Counted from the stretch's first letter, positions 48,874-59,232 are shown. The stretch: 64,000 bases of DNA from Schistosoma mansoni (GCF_000237925.1 NW_017385993.1:124001-188000); one strand, 5' to 3'. Numbers and translations: made by a program. Notes: generated by a model not told the origin, from the sequence alone.

Positions 48874-49793
48874 CACTTATCAATCATAATAATAGTAATA
48901 ATAGTAATAATAATAATAGTAATAATAATAATGGTAATAATAGTAATAGTTACTATGGCAACTCATGAATTCCAATTGAACATTGAACAAATCATCAACT
49001 TCACCATTGAATATTGTCAATTATCAATGAATATAAATAAATCAATATGATCATTATAAAATTATTATTATTATGATTATTATGGATGATCGATAATAAT
49101 GAAAGTAATAACCGATAAAGATGACAATAATGAAATATACACTTGTACTAATTAGATAACTAAAAATCAATAATTATTATTACATATTTATTATTATTAT
49201 TAGTGTAAAGTTGAGAGTACATAGTGAGTAAAAAAACAGAAAAAAATTTCTTAACTTCATAGCAACTAATATAAACTGTGAATAAAATATCAAGAAAAGA
49301 AAGAGAAAAAGTTCATGAGAATCATTTTTCTTTCTTTTTCACTTATCAATAATAATAATAATAATAATAATGGTAATATTAGTAATAATAATGGTAATAA
49401 TAATAGTAGTTACCATAGCAGCTACTGAATTTCAATTGATCACCATTGAATATTGTCAATTATCAATGAATATAAATAAATCAATATGATCATTATAAAA
49501 TTATTATTATTATGATTATTATGGATAATCAATAATAATGAAAGTAATAACCGATGAAGACGACAATAATGAAATATACACTTATACTAATAAGATAACT
49601 AAAAATCAATAATTATTATATCATACTTATTATTATTATGATTATTGGTGGTGGTGGTGGTGTAAAGTTGAGAGTACAAAGTGAGTAAAAACAGAAAAAA
49701 AATTTTCTTTAACCCATAGCAACCAATATAAAATGTTGAGAAGAAAAAGAAAAAAAAGAGAAAAACTCATGAGAATTATTTTTCTTTCTTTCT
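48874..49793. repeat. Tandem duplication, two ~460-bp units
   Basis: Units 48874-49339 and 49340-49793 share order and sequence: CACTTATCAATCATAATAAT-like (AAT)n, CATTGAATATTGTCAATTAT, ATCAATATGATCATTATAAA, GTAAAGTTGAGAGTAC, ending in TTTTTCTTTCTTT. They lie directly downstream of the dehydrogenase stop codon, probably in its 3' UTR. Confidence 0.85.
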
Positions 49794-49816
49794 TCTTTTT
49801 TCTTCTTCTTCTTCTA

Positions 49817-50032
49817 TCATGGTAAATTTAATAAATTTGGTGGTAAACCAACCATTTCACGTGATGCATCCCATAATTTTCTACTAAGTGTTTCATTTAA
49901 TGCTTTTTCAGTTAATTCTTCTCTTTCACAATTTGAATAATAACCACCAGGTACTGGATCATTAATTAATGTGCAATATAATGCAGTTTGTGCACCTTCC
50001 CATGGACTTATACCAACAGCACGTAGAAATAA
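49817..50032 (-). CDS. RDH-like dehydrogenase exon 3 with stop codon
   Basis: Acceptor TATCTTAG then 71 codons and TGA (49819-49817). It encodes SPWEGAQTALYCTLINDPVP, GGYYSNC and RKLWDASREMVG. The short open piece has no ATG at its start, so it is recognised by homology and splice sites. Confidence 0.9.
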   Translation of the reverse strand, partial: LFLRAVGISPWEGAQTALYCTLINDPVPGGYYSNCEREELTEKALNETLSRKLWDASREMVGLPPNLLNLP

Positions 50033-53000
50033 CTAAGATATTAAATGAATATTTAAAAAAATAAATTAACATTAGATTTTTATTATCAGAAGAGGTTTTT
50101 GTGAAGATTTCAGTATTTTCATTAGTTGAAATCATAAGTCAATTGAAGCTAGACCACCATGTAAAACCTGAAAGCACTGAATGGTCGTTTCGTCCTATTN
50201 NNNNNNNNNNNNNNNNNNNNNNNNNNNNNNNNNNNNNNNNNNNNNNNNNNNNNNNNNNNNNNNNNNNNNNNNNNNNNNNNNNNNNNNNNNNNNNNNNNNN
50301 NNNNNNNNNNNNNNNNNNNNNNNNNNNNNNNNNNNNNNNNNNNNNNNNNNNNNNNNNNNNNNNNNNNNNNNNNNNNNNNNNNNNNNNNNNNNNNNNNNNG
50401 ACCTCGACTCACGGAGGAGTCCCACATACGACGAAACGGACGTCTACGTGCTTCCAGGTTTTCCATGGTGGTCTAGCTTCAATTGACTCATGATCTCAAC
50501 TATGAAAATAACATTGAATTTGTTTAACTGATCCATATATTTTTATATTAATTAGTAAGAGATAGTTGATAGAAAATAATAAAATTTGAGTTTCTTGTCA
50601 ATTAAGACTCGTCAGCTAAGTGTATTATCGATCTGAATGGAACTAATCCTTATATAAGAACTTTTGTCTAAATTAGATCGAATAGTTTCATAGTATTTGG
50701 ACGCCGAATTGATGTGAGACACTAAATAGGAAGAATGAATTTGTAAAATCTCAGTGAATGAATTTGAAGTAAATCCTTGAAAGCGCTTGGACTAGATTGC
50801 CAGGGCAAAACGTTGGATTTACTTCAAATTCATTCTCTGAGGTTTTATAAATATATTCTTTCTATTTAAGGAATTAATCCTTGTCATAGGATTGCAATCC
50901 AAGTTTTAATCAGAGACTTTCCATTGAACTACTGAGATAATAATTTACCACTTGTTAGACTGACCGGTTTCAAGTAACATAAAGCACAGCTCTTGGAACT
51001 AATATTCTAATCATACTCACTTTTTCAGTTTAAATACGGATTGAGCATTCACTATTATGTTGGAACTCCACTCTAGAGCCTCAATTCCCTGAAGATTGCT
51101 AAATCTCTTTTCACCTAATGTAATCAAAGACGAAAAGTAGCTTTAAAGTTTTCAGATATTCGCCTCAAACATTGTAAAATGGAAAACGAGTTGGCCAACG
51201 GGACTTTAATCACTTTGGTAAACATTCTATAACTAGTCAATGCATTCATTCATATGACTAATTTCTTCAGAGACTTTTATCTTATTACAAATTAGTACTA
51301 AGAATGAAATTAAACTACTTCTTGATTATTAACGATTCTTTAGCTGAAATCAATTAATGAAGAAAACTATTTCTTGAATCACAATTGATTGATCACTGGG
51401 TAGTGATGAATATCATGTGTGTCAAATTCTTCTTAGTGCTGATCGAATCCTATCGATCAAGTTGCAATGTGGCCACTAGTCTAGGTGGCTCAACACTGCG
51501 TACACTATGTTGAGATGAGATGGTGGTTGGGGGAGAAGGTGGTCAACAGGAAACCCTGGACCTGGGTTTCGTGCTACTTGGCACTCATCAGTAAGTGTAC
51601 CTGTAATCTTGAGCGAACTGGTGCTCCTTGACGGATTCGATCCCATGTCACTCAGTTTCACAGTCACAGATTATTATTATTATTATTACTATTAATGGCT
51701 TTATTCAATATTATAATCTGATACAATATAGAATTCTCAGCACGAGTTATTTCAACAAGTTTTTTACCAAAAAAACCCAAGAAAAACAAACAAAATAACA
51801 GAAAAGGAATGAAAAAGGGTTTAAGAAAAACTGAGTTTATACAAATTATCAAATTTGAAACATGCTTAAGAAGACAGGTTATTTACTAGGTCAACTCTAA
51901 CAGCCTGTTCGTCACAAAGTAAATTTGCTAAGTAAGGTATTACAGAACTTTTATAGACTTGTTTGCGTGTGTGGATTTTAATGTATTTACGTCTCGTTCT
52001 ACCAGAAGATATACAAGGAGAAAGATATGAATGAAGCGGATGGTTAGTATCTGATAAGATAACACCTGCCAAGAGTTTGCAAGACTTAAGATGTCTATTC
52101 ACAAGCATATTACTAATGACTTCAAAAGATTCACCACATACCTTGCAAACCGCCTTCAGCACTCTACGCAAAACAACAAAGTCTTTTCTCAAAAGCCCAG
52201 GAAAGAATAATGGAGAACAATATAGAATAATAGGTAATATGCAGGAATTTACAAATCGTAAGAGTAAATGGCGAGTAATCCCAAAAGCATGCAGCCTCTT
52301 TATGTAGTATGTCAAACGGAAAACTTTTTTTGGATAAGAGTAAAACATGAGAAGACCAAGAAAGATCAGAGGAAAAAATGACACCAAGATATTTGACCTT
52401 CGACACTGTGTTTATTAAGGAGTCTCAAATGGCACAAGCATTATGGGGTCCCAAAATAGAGTGTAGGTTCTGTCCATGTCTCAAGCTAAAATTAACAGCT
52501 TGACATGTTACCACTGAGCTATTCGGGTGACACGGAACCGAATCCGCCAAGGAGCATCAGTTCCCTCAAGATTACAGGTACACCTTGCTGACGAGTGCCA
52601 AGTAGCACGAAACCCGGGTTCAGGGTTTGTTTGCTGACCACCTCCAACCACCATCTCACTATTTCTTGAATATAAATATCTAACTTCTAAAATATCTACT
52701 ATTTAATAGACAAACGAAATGAACGCTAATGATGAGGGAAAAGTGTTTAATGATGAGTAAAATAGATCACCTCAAAATGTAATTGCTCAATGAACATCTA
52801 ACACTTAGTGTTAGTCTCCCTAATCCTAATGGTTTATACTGATTTAAATTACAGAATTAAACATTGATGTCATTTGGTATTTTATCAGATATATTACTAT
52901 CATCATATAGACAGTGATACTATTCCATTTTTAATAGTTGAAATCATGAGTGAATTAAAGCTAGATCACCATGGAAAACCTAGAAGCATTGGACTGCCGT

Positions 53001-56000
53001 TTTGTTCTATTGAGGGACTTCTCCATTTCGATTGAAAAAACAATATTCCTATTTGATACTAGTGTTGCCTTCTTTTCGTCGTAATTGACTTAGCTTAAGT
53101 TAAAGGTAAGGCTTCAGTTTGTTAAGAGCTTGATTATAGTACTGTTAGGATCTTTCAAACCGATAAATTTCATGTGATCGACTCATAGAATGTTTTCTTT
53201 AGATCAAGAATTTTTAGGAAGAAATGAAATGTTGAATCTTACCGTATCAACTCAATCTGTAGTGAAAGTGTAAAGTCAACATCAATTACTGAATAGTAAT
53301 TACGTACTTTTCTACCGATTTCTTAAGGAGGACGGAACTTTATTGATTTACAGTTAGCGAACATTGAGTTCTATTCCCTACTTGGTCACAGTTTACCGGA
53401 AATTTTATTTTACAACTATATTTCAAGATAAAAGGATACGCACCGCTGAGGAGTCCTATACTAGGACAAAACGACTCTCCAGTGCTTCCAGGTTTTCTAT
53501 GGATGTCTAGCTTTAATTGACTCATGAATTCAACTATAAAATGACTAAAAAAAGATATCCTGAAAATGAGAAGCGGTTTAGTTCAGGATACGATTGTTGC
53601 ATTGGATAGTATATTATTGATTGACCGAAGCTGTACTTCATATGCTTCTATTTTGGAAATATACTGTACTCTAATGACACTTTTTATTGATCATTTTCAT
53701 ACATTCTTGTTTAGTTGGTAGGTTATGAAGATTAGATCAACTTTTAGATAGTTTAGGTAGCTGACTAATTTCATCTAGTGAACTATCGAACACTAGATAG
53801 ATTAGTATTACAAGTCAAAAATTTCTCAACAGGTCGTTTATACGATTTCGTCACAGATTAAACATTTAAAATTCAAGCTCAGTCAGTTAGTCAGCTACAA
53901 CGCAGGACCAGGCACATTTATGCATCGGTCCAAGTTGCCATACCTCGTTAGCACAACAAGATGAACGCCGTATTCATAGAAATATTTAATTTAGTGGTGT
54001 TAATATATAAAAGAAAGGTTGTATATAAAGATATAGTATAAGAGGGAAGAAAGTTATGAAGCAATTTTAATCTCAAGGTTTAAGGGAAGATAAAGAGTGT
54101 ATACACCTACGCCATTGTGATCGATTCTGTGCCATGTCACCTAGAGTCTCAAACTATTGGTTACGATAGTCGCACGGACCCCAACTAAGTAGTGTCCATC
54201 TATAACATGTCTCAGACTAGAAGCTTTGTATCACATAATGAAATGATCAAGACTTTAAGTATGAATCACTATATACACATATTCATTGATGTAGAAGTAA
54301 TCGAGATCTCTCTAAGTCTGGTAGGTTTTTGATTTCAATCCTTTCAGTAATCATAATGATGACATTTTCAAGAAGCACTGTACTCAAATTATACAATTTC
54401 CCAGTTTCTATTATTTTGTTGTCATTATCAGAAGGGGTTTTGTGGAGATTTGGTATTTTCATAGTTGAAAGCGTGAGTCAATTGAAGCTGGACCACCATG
54501 GAAAATCTGGAAGCACTGGACGGCCGTTTCGTCCTATTATAGGACTCCTCAGCAGTGCGCATCCACGATCCCGCACTCGCGAGATTCGAACCCAGGACCT
54601 ACCAGTCACGCTCCAGAGCACTTAACCGACAGACCACTGAGCCGGCATCGAGAAATAAATCCAGGAGTTCAAACCACGTCTGTTGTGAGATATCAACTCA
54701 CTGAAGACAATTGGTGAACGGTATTTTGTTTTCAACAATTGTCTATTTTGAAGTTCATTTAATTTAATAAGAAATTAGTTACTATGGCAAGTATTATAAT
54801 CAGGTGATTGGCACGACTTAAAAAACTTATCATGTATCAATATGTTTGCATTAATTAATCAGTTTTAATTTTTTTTTCTTTTTTTACAACAAAAAGATAA
54901 ATATGATATACCCTATAGTCTACTAATAAGTTACTCGTTGCATACCGCATTTGTTACCGACTAGTTACAAGGTATATATGTTGCTATAGTATGTATATAT
55001 GAGTAACTATGCAAACTATGTAAGATCTGTTCGAAATGTTTAACTATGTTGTATATATATACATATATGTATCATTGAAGTAATAAGGAAGATTGATAAT
55101 GATAATATCTTTACAATAATTGTCAAATACTACTATGTATATTTTGTTGGCAAAGTATACAGATAGGTAATCGATCATGATCAAATCTTAATTTTGTTGA
55201 CAATGAATATGTATGTGTAGATGGATTGTATAGGTATATGTGTATCTATGTGATTTCATTATAATGGAATGATTTGAATGTTAATTGGAATCTGTATATC
55301 ATACACAAATAGATCAGGTTAAAATGTATATTGAAATAATTGAAGTTATATTTATTTATTTAAACACATAAATATTGGTACGAAGGGGGAAACAGATACA
55401 TATGCGCCATACAAATCTTATTTGATTTGTGTGAGGGCTGTGATACTGCCCGGGGTGCCCAAACTGAAGCAGATGGTTTTCTTAGGCGGGCCACACTCCG
55501 AACATTTGACCTAAAGGTCTGATCCACAAGGAAGTGGAGCAACATAAGGAGATGCAGTCCCATGGTAGCCGGTGACCAACAATTGATTCATACGCCATTT
55601 GTTTCCTCAGGATACTGGAGCCCATGTGTACCATTGATTTGGAACCAGGCTTTTCCAACTTCTCTAGGTGGATCCTTCATATCCACCAACCTGGTTAAAT
55701 CACCGGACATTCGCTTTTCGTCCTCTGGATTTCATAAACAACACCCTATCCCGCCACGAGAAGGCAGTGAGTAGGACTTCCCTGTCAGAGGCTATATCCG
55801 CGTGGCTATTTGAGAGCATTTTGGGATGGAGAGCTGACTCTCCTCACTTTCGGCCGTACCAGGGCATTTGGCTAGTTCTTGTTATTAATTGAACTGTTTG
55901 ACAAAGAGGAATGGCTGAACTGGTGTTTCGAAATGTTACCTATTGACGAAAGTGAAACTATTAGATGTTCTAAAAATAATATGCCGTTCATGGGATCTGA

Positions 56001-58783
56001 ATTTCCAGTTATGTTTTTACTCTGGAGTGACCATATTTAGGCATTATTTAGGGGCACAGAATTAGATCAACACAGCTAGTTACCAACAAGTTTCTTTTTA
56101 GCTTAAATCATTCCATGATGCAATACATATTAATAATGCACAATCATCCTATTGTTGTAATCAGTTAAAGCATAATAGAATCTGCCAAGTCAGTTCAAAT
56201 TGTCACTTTACTAGAATAAAAAAAGTAAAGGACGGAACCAGTTTAGATAAGTTAAGGGTTTGAAACAATGGTATTTCAAACGGTAGTAAGTAACTAAACA
56301 CTCTAAAAAATATCAAATGAGGTGAAGGAATAAAAGAAGTCTAATGACATGATAATCTAATTTAGGTGACTTTTTCAAGGATTTCCTTTGGTTTAAAGAC
56401 TAATTCCATCATGGCTTAACATCCTTCAAAGAAAATCGTGAAGTATGTGACAACATTTTGATTTTAATTTAAGGAACCTCAACTATACACGACAGTAACC
56501 TCACAAGGACTCGATTTCTGTGGATGAGGTCAGGTTTTACAACAAGTACAATGCAATTAAACAAGTGAGCTAGGATCAAACAGTACACATGCTTAACTTT
56601 AGTACGTACATACGTACGAAGTTCTACGTTGTGACTGACTGACTGATATTAAATACAATAATGATGATTTTGTACATAAATTAATCAATCTTCTCTTACT
56701 TACCTGATATCGATGATCTCCTGTATTTGATATTTCTGTTCGTACTGCACCAGGATGTACAGCCATTGGTATCACTTTTAAACCATCTAAATGTTTAGCT
56801 AATTCACGTACATATAATACATTAGCTAATTTTGATTGATTATATGCTTTAAATGGTCCATATTGTTCACCGCGTAAATTTAAATTATTCACATCAATAT
56901 CACCTTGTTGATAAAGATTCGATGCAATAACAATCACACGTGATGGTGCACCATTATATAATAATGGTAATAATAATTCAGTTAATAATACAGGACCTAA
57001 ATGATTGACGCCCATTTGTAATTCAAATCCATCATGTGTTTCCATATAACTAGTAGCCATCATACCAGCATTATGTATTAATATATCTAATCGTGTATAT
57101 TGATGTTGAATCTTTTTAGCAAAATGACGAATTGACTCTAAACAAGCTAAATCCAAATGTTCAACAATTAACTGAAATTAAATAGAATAAATTGAAAAAT
57201 AACAGGGGAATAATTGATTGATCACTGGGTGGTGATCAGTGTCATGTGTGTCAAGTCCTTCTTAGTGTTGATTGAATGTTATCGATCAAGTTGCAATGTG
57301 GCCACTAGTCTAGGTGACTCGACACTGTGTGCACTATGTTGAGATGAGATGGTGGTTGGGGGGAGGTGGTCAACAGGAAATCCTGGACCTGGGTTTCGTG
57401 CTACTTGACACTCGTCAGCAAGGTGTACCTGTAATCTTAAGGGAACTGGTACTCCCTGACGGATTCGATCCCGTGTCACTCAGCTTCCCAGTTAGAGACG
57501 CTACCACTGAGCTATTCGGGCCATGACCGTGTATGAGTATGAGTATTTCTATATTGCCACGGTAACTAAAACCGGTCTATACACAAAAATATCGATAATA
57601 TCTTATACCGATCTGGATCATCTTTGATACCATCATGGTGTTATTTTGACTGGGAAAATTCTGGTGTACAATGTGTTGATGCGATTGTTTCTACTATATG
57701 TTTGCAAAATCTAACCCTTCCTAGTTGAATACGTTCGACATCTCCTTTTATTCGTTTATTGTTGTCTATGAAGGACTTCACATATCCTGGAGAAACAATA
57801 TGTAATTATTGTTGAAATTCGGGAATGTTTTATAAGCCACAGTACTATTAAATGAGTTGGTATCTTGAAACATGATTTTCAGTGGTCTCAAAATCTTTTG
57901 ATGTTTTCCCTATGGTTATTACACTGCGGATTACTTCCCGATATTAAAACTAAATAAAAAAGGCAGGTGTCAGCTGATTCTAGTTCTTGGCTAAATTTAT
58001 CTTCAACTTAAGAAACATTGTAAGCAAAGATGGATAATGGCTAGCAGTGAGATCCAGTTCGACGGCGCGTTTCGTCCTATTTGGGACTCGTTAGCTGGAT
58101 GTACCTGCATCTCAGAGTTAATTTTCACTCTAGGACTCGAACCCAGTACCTTTCCCTTCAAACGCCATCGCGTTATCCACTCGTCCACTGAGTCCTGATA
58201 GCCACTTGCTTGTGCAATGGGGTGAAGTTTAAATTCAACTTAGTACTGTTTGTTTGAATCTTCCCATTGACGTTTAGCACTGCTAGCCACCATTCATCTT
58301 TGCTTACCATGCTTGTGAATTTAGGCTATATCGAGGCAATACGCACAGTATGTATATATTGCCAATAAGAGACTGACCAGTTGCAGTCCTAACACATCAA
58401 TGGGAAGATTCAAACAAACAATACTAAGTTGAATCTAAGCAACACTGTTTACATAACTAACAAATTTTTAAAAAAAAATTAAATTCTATAATAGTTACCT
58501 GTGATGTTTTAACAACTTCAAGAAATGGTTCAACTCCAGAACCAGCTGGTGATTTTCTCCATTTCTCTTGACTACGATCACCAAATCGATCAAGTAGTAT
58601 TTCTTTTCCTAAAAATCCTTTTTCTAAATCTCGACAAGCCATAATTACAATACATCCACGACGTGCTAATTCACCGCTTAATTCAAGTCCACAACCAATA
58701 TTTGCTCCAGTTACAATCACTAATTTCCCATCTAAACGACCAGGTAGTCTACATAATCGATTAGTTATTTTCGACTTTTGCAT
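49817..58783 (-). CDS. Short-chain dehydrogenase, retinol dehydrogenase 11-14 type (gene span)
   Basis: Three minus-strand exons (58783-58499, 57171-56704, 50032-49817) all join at phase 0 to 969 bases, 322 residues plus TGA. This is the normal length of RDH11-14/SDR7C enzymes, which interconvert retinoids or other lipophilic carbonyls using NADP(H). The cofactor motif TGANIGCG is at 25-32, NAG at 129-131, and the catalytic set is Asn151, Ser179, Tyr205 and Lys209 (YNQSK). HPGAVRTE (234-241) follows. The C-terminus has SPWEGAQT and KLWDASREMVG, diagnostic of the RDH family. No N-terminal membrane anchor is visible, so it may be soluble or peripherally bound. A small extra exon between exons 2 and 3 cannot be excluded because the 6.7-kb intron includes a gap. 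Confidence 0.88.
50110..50199 (-). repeat. Family-2 hammerhead element cut by gap (left arm)
   Basis: Tail and GAAA half of the ribozyme on the minus strand, running into the N block at 50200. Confidence 0.75.
50200..50399. other. Assembly gap, exactly 200 N
   Basis: Placeholder gap flanked on both sides by oppositely oriented family-2 hammerhead copies. ORFs crossing it are artefacts. Confidence 0.99.
50400..50505 (+). repeat. Family-2 hammerhead element at gap (right arm)
   Basis: Plus strand: CGGAGGAGTCCCACATACGA, then CGAAAC and the standard tail. The core has diverged (CGGAGGA), and the sequence near the gap may be low quality. Confidence 0.7.
50506..51359. other. RDH-like intron 2, unassigned part
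   Basis: No coding frame. An inverted pair is visible: CAGTGAATGAATTTGAAGTA (50752) and TTTACTTCAAATTCATTC (50818), about 70 bases apart, capable of a hairpin. Confidence 0.5.
51360..51670 (-). mobile_element. Family-3 hammerhead element (tRNA-headed, split by LINE)
   Basis: Minus strand: B-box-like GGGATCGAATCC (51651-51640), then GGAGCACCAGTTC, the hammerhead, GGTGGTCAAC complement body and a tail ending near ATTGATTGATCACTGGG (51385). The head part appears separated by the LINE at 51671-52430. Confidence 0.75.
51553..51605 (-). ncRNA. Family-3 hammerhead ribozyme
   Basis: Minus strand: CTGATGA 51591-51585, stem II GTGC-CAAGTA-GCAC, GAAA 51570-51567, short stem III ACCC/AGGT, cleavage triplet GTC 51561-51559, then CAGGG for stem I. 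All invariant core bases are present; stem I is weak. Confidence 0.7.
51671..52430 (-). mobile_element. LINE reverse transcriptase C-terminal fragment, (TAA)n tail
   Basis: Minus strand: VKYLGVIFSSDLSWSSHV (52400-52345), a frameshift, then LTYYIKRLHAFGITRH, FVNSCILPIILYCSPLFFPG and LRRVLKAVCKVCG in 52387-51866. This is the region after the RT core of CR1/Jockey-type LINEs. It ends with a TAATAATAATAATAAT tail at 51671-51692. 5' truncated and frameshifted. Confidence 0.8.
52485..52680 (+). mobile_element. Family-3 hammerhead element, head-to-head with the split copy
   Basis: The segment ACCACTGAGCTATTCGGG (52510-52527) is the minus-oriented head. From 52529 the plus-oriented copy follows (GTGACACGGAACCGAATCCG then ribozyme). 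This makes an inverted pair joined at the tRNA-like heads. Confidence 0.7.
52581..52630 (+). ncRNA. Family-3 hammerhead ribozyme
   Basis: CTGACGA 52588-52594, stem II GTGC-CAAGTA-GCAC, GAAA 52609-52612, stem III ACCCGGGT (self-complementary), cleavage triplet GTT 52618-52620. Core intact. Confidence 0.72.
52935..53035 (-). repeat. Family-2 hammerhead element, truncated
   Basis: Tail and half of the ribozyme on the minus strand; it stops within stem II and the core is degraded. Confidence 0.65.
53440..53535 (+). repeat. Family-2 hammerhead element, headless copy
   Basis: CTGAGGA and stem II intact (53448-53465), GAAA box mutated to AAAA, standard tail. Confidence 0.72.
53880..54235 (-). mobile_element. 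RTE-A2 3' end fragment
   Basis: Minus strand: TGAC-type tail at 53880-53893, 3' UTR and the last ~60 codons with mutations. Very similar to the fragment at 6150. Confidence 0.8.
54440..54655 (-). mobile_element. Family-2 hammerhead element, complete with tRNA-like head
   Basis: Minus-strand order: GGCTCAGTGGTCTGTCGGTT (box A region, 54643-54624), B box GGGTTCGAATC (54593-54583), hammerhead, then the CTTCCAGATTTTCCATGG tail and GCTTCAATTGACTCACGC. It is the best complete copy of the family. Confidence 0.85.
54508..54560 (-). ncRNA. Family-2 hammerhead ribozyme, intact core
   Basis: Minus strand: CTGAGGA 54552-54546, stem II GTCCTATAATAGGAC, GAAA 54530-54527, stem III ACGGCCGT (self-complementary), GTC 54521-54519. 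Stem I is six pairs, GCACTG (54558-54553) with CAGTGC (54518-54513). Confidence 0.85.
54656..55348. other. RDH-like intron 2, AT-rich stretch
   Basis: The first ~70 bases repeat in inverted orientation the sequence at 62710-62780 (TGAGATATCAACTCACTGAA block), an extension of family-2 elements. The rest is AT-rich with nothing recognised. Confidence 0.5.
55349..55873 (-). repeat. SNRE repeat, near full length
   Basis: Minus-orientation copy in RDH-like intron 2, tail complement TATTTATTTATTTAAACACA at the left. Confidence 0.82.
56602..56649 (+). mobile_element. RTE-A extreme 3' end (about 45 bp)
   Basis: ACGTACGAAGTTCTACGTTG followed by TGACTGACTGACTGA matches the last bases of RTE-A. It is an extremely short 5'-truncated insertion 55 bases from an exon. 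Confidence 0.75.
56704..57171 (-). CDS. RDH-like dehydrogenase exon 2 (catalytic)
   Basis: 156 codons between acceptor TTTCAG and donor CAG/GTAAGT. It contains LDLACLESIRHFA, LDILIHNAG, GVNHLGPVLLTELL, SRVIVIASNL, YNQSKLANVLY and MAVHPGAVRTEI. All catalytic residues are present. Confidence 0.93.
57213..57530 (-). mobile_element. Family-3 hammerhead element, complete
   Basis: Minus strand: tRNA-like head CCCGAATAGCTCAGTGGTAG (57521-57502), B box GGGATCGAATCC, GTCAGGGAGTACC, hammerhead, body, and a tail ending near ATTGATTGATCACTGGGTGG (57213). About 318 bases. The head looks closer to a real tRNA than those of the other families. Confidence 0.82.
57374..57430 (-). ncRNA. Family-3 hammerhead ribozyme, intact core
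   Basis: Minus strand: CTGACGA 57418-57412, stem II GTGT-CAAGTA-GCAC, GAAA 57397-57394, stem III ACCC/AGGT, GTC 57388-57386, then CAGGA for stem I. Stem I with CCTTG is short and includes a G-U pair. Confidence 0.72.
57531..58017. other. RDH-like intron 1, no recognisable feature
   Basis: No repeat family or open frame identified. Confidence 0.45.
58018..58270 (-). mobile_element. Sm-alpha-type element with mutated hammerhead
   Basis: Minus-strand tRNA-like head (B box GGTTCGAGTCC at 58143-58133) and hammerhead region. The core reads CTAACGA (58094-58088) instead of CTGACGA, losing G5, so cleavage should be abolished, though GAAA is kept. Confidence 0.85.
58276..58440 (+). repeat. Sm-alpha-type partial unit, opposite orientation
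   Basis: CACTGCTAGCCACCATTCAT to AACAATACTAAGTTGAATCT is the canonical Sm-alpha segment after the ribozyme. With 58018-58270 it forms a head-to-head pair bounded by TTTGAATCTTCCCATTGA and its complement (58249 and 58402). Confidence 0.8.
58499..58783 (-). CDS. RDH-like dehydrogenase exon 1
   Basis: 95 codons from ATG 58783 to donor CAG/GTAACT. It holds the Rossmann start LVIVTGANIGCG and IVIMACRDLEK (the R after the second strand favours NADPH). A polar insertion RSQEKWRKSPAGSGVEPFLE is longer than usual for the family. Confidence 0.9.
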
Positions 58784-59232
58784 GGTTTAAGTAGTATATA
58801 ACTTTTACCATTAAAAAAAAGTTTTAAATGAAATATCAACTTTAAGTAAGTTTGGCACCAGTTTTAAATAACCAATAGAAAAAATACGTGTTTTTGACTC
58901 AAGGTGCTAAAATCAATAAAACTAATCTTTCGCATGTTATTATTGTTTCAATGAAGATACGTGACTATTCGTCTAAAAGATAGAAGGTGTATTTAGTTAC
59001 TATGCACGCACGCACGCACACACCCACCCACACACACACAAATACATGATAAGTGAATGAAGTAAACATATATGTGTTGGTGTTAAGTAACTAAGGTAAA
59101 TATTACCAATGTAATAATAACTACTCAAAAATGTATCGTAATGTATTTGTCATTGATATTAGTAGTATAGAAATTTTGATTACAATTTCATATTGACATG
59201 TGTATTAATTTGATTAAAGTAAATTAATAAGT
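58784..59232. promoter_or_regulatory. 5' flank of the RDH-like gene; promoter not resolved
   Basis: The promoter should lie here on the minus strand. No confident core elements. A CA/CG-rich simple repeat at 59005-59040 (CACGCACGCACGCACACACC) is 225-255 bases upstream of the start codon. Confidence 0.35.
59005..59040. repeat. CA-type microsatellite
   Basis: Interrupted CACG/CACA/CCCA tract. Confidence 0.9.

Noticed and set aside
48874-49793. CRISPR-like or satellite array
   Set aside because: Only two long units, in a eukaryotic setting; it is a tandem duplication with simple AAT repeats.
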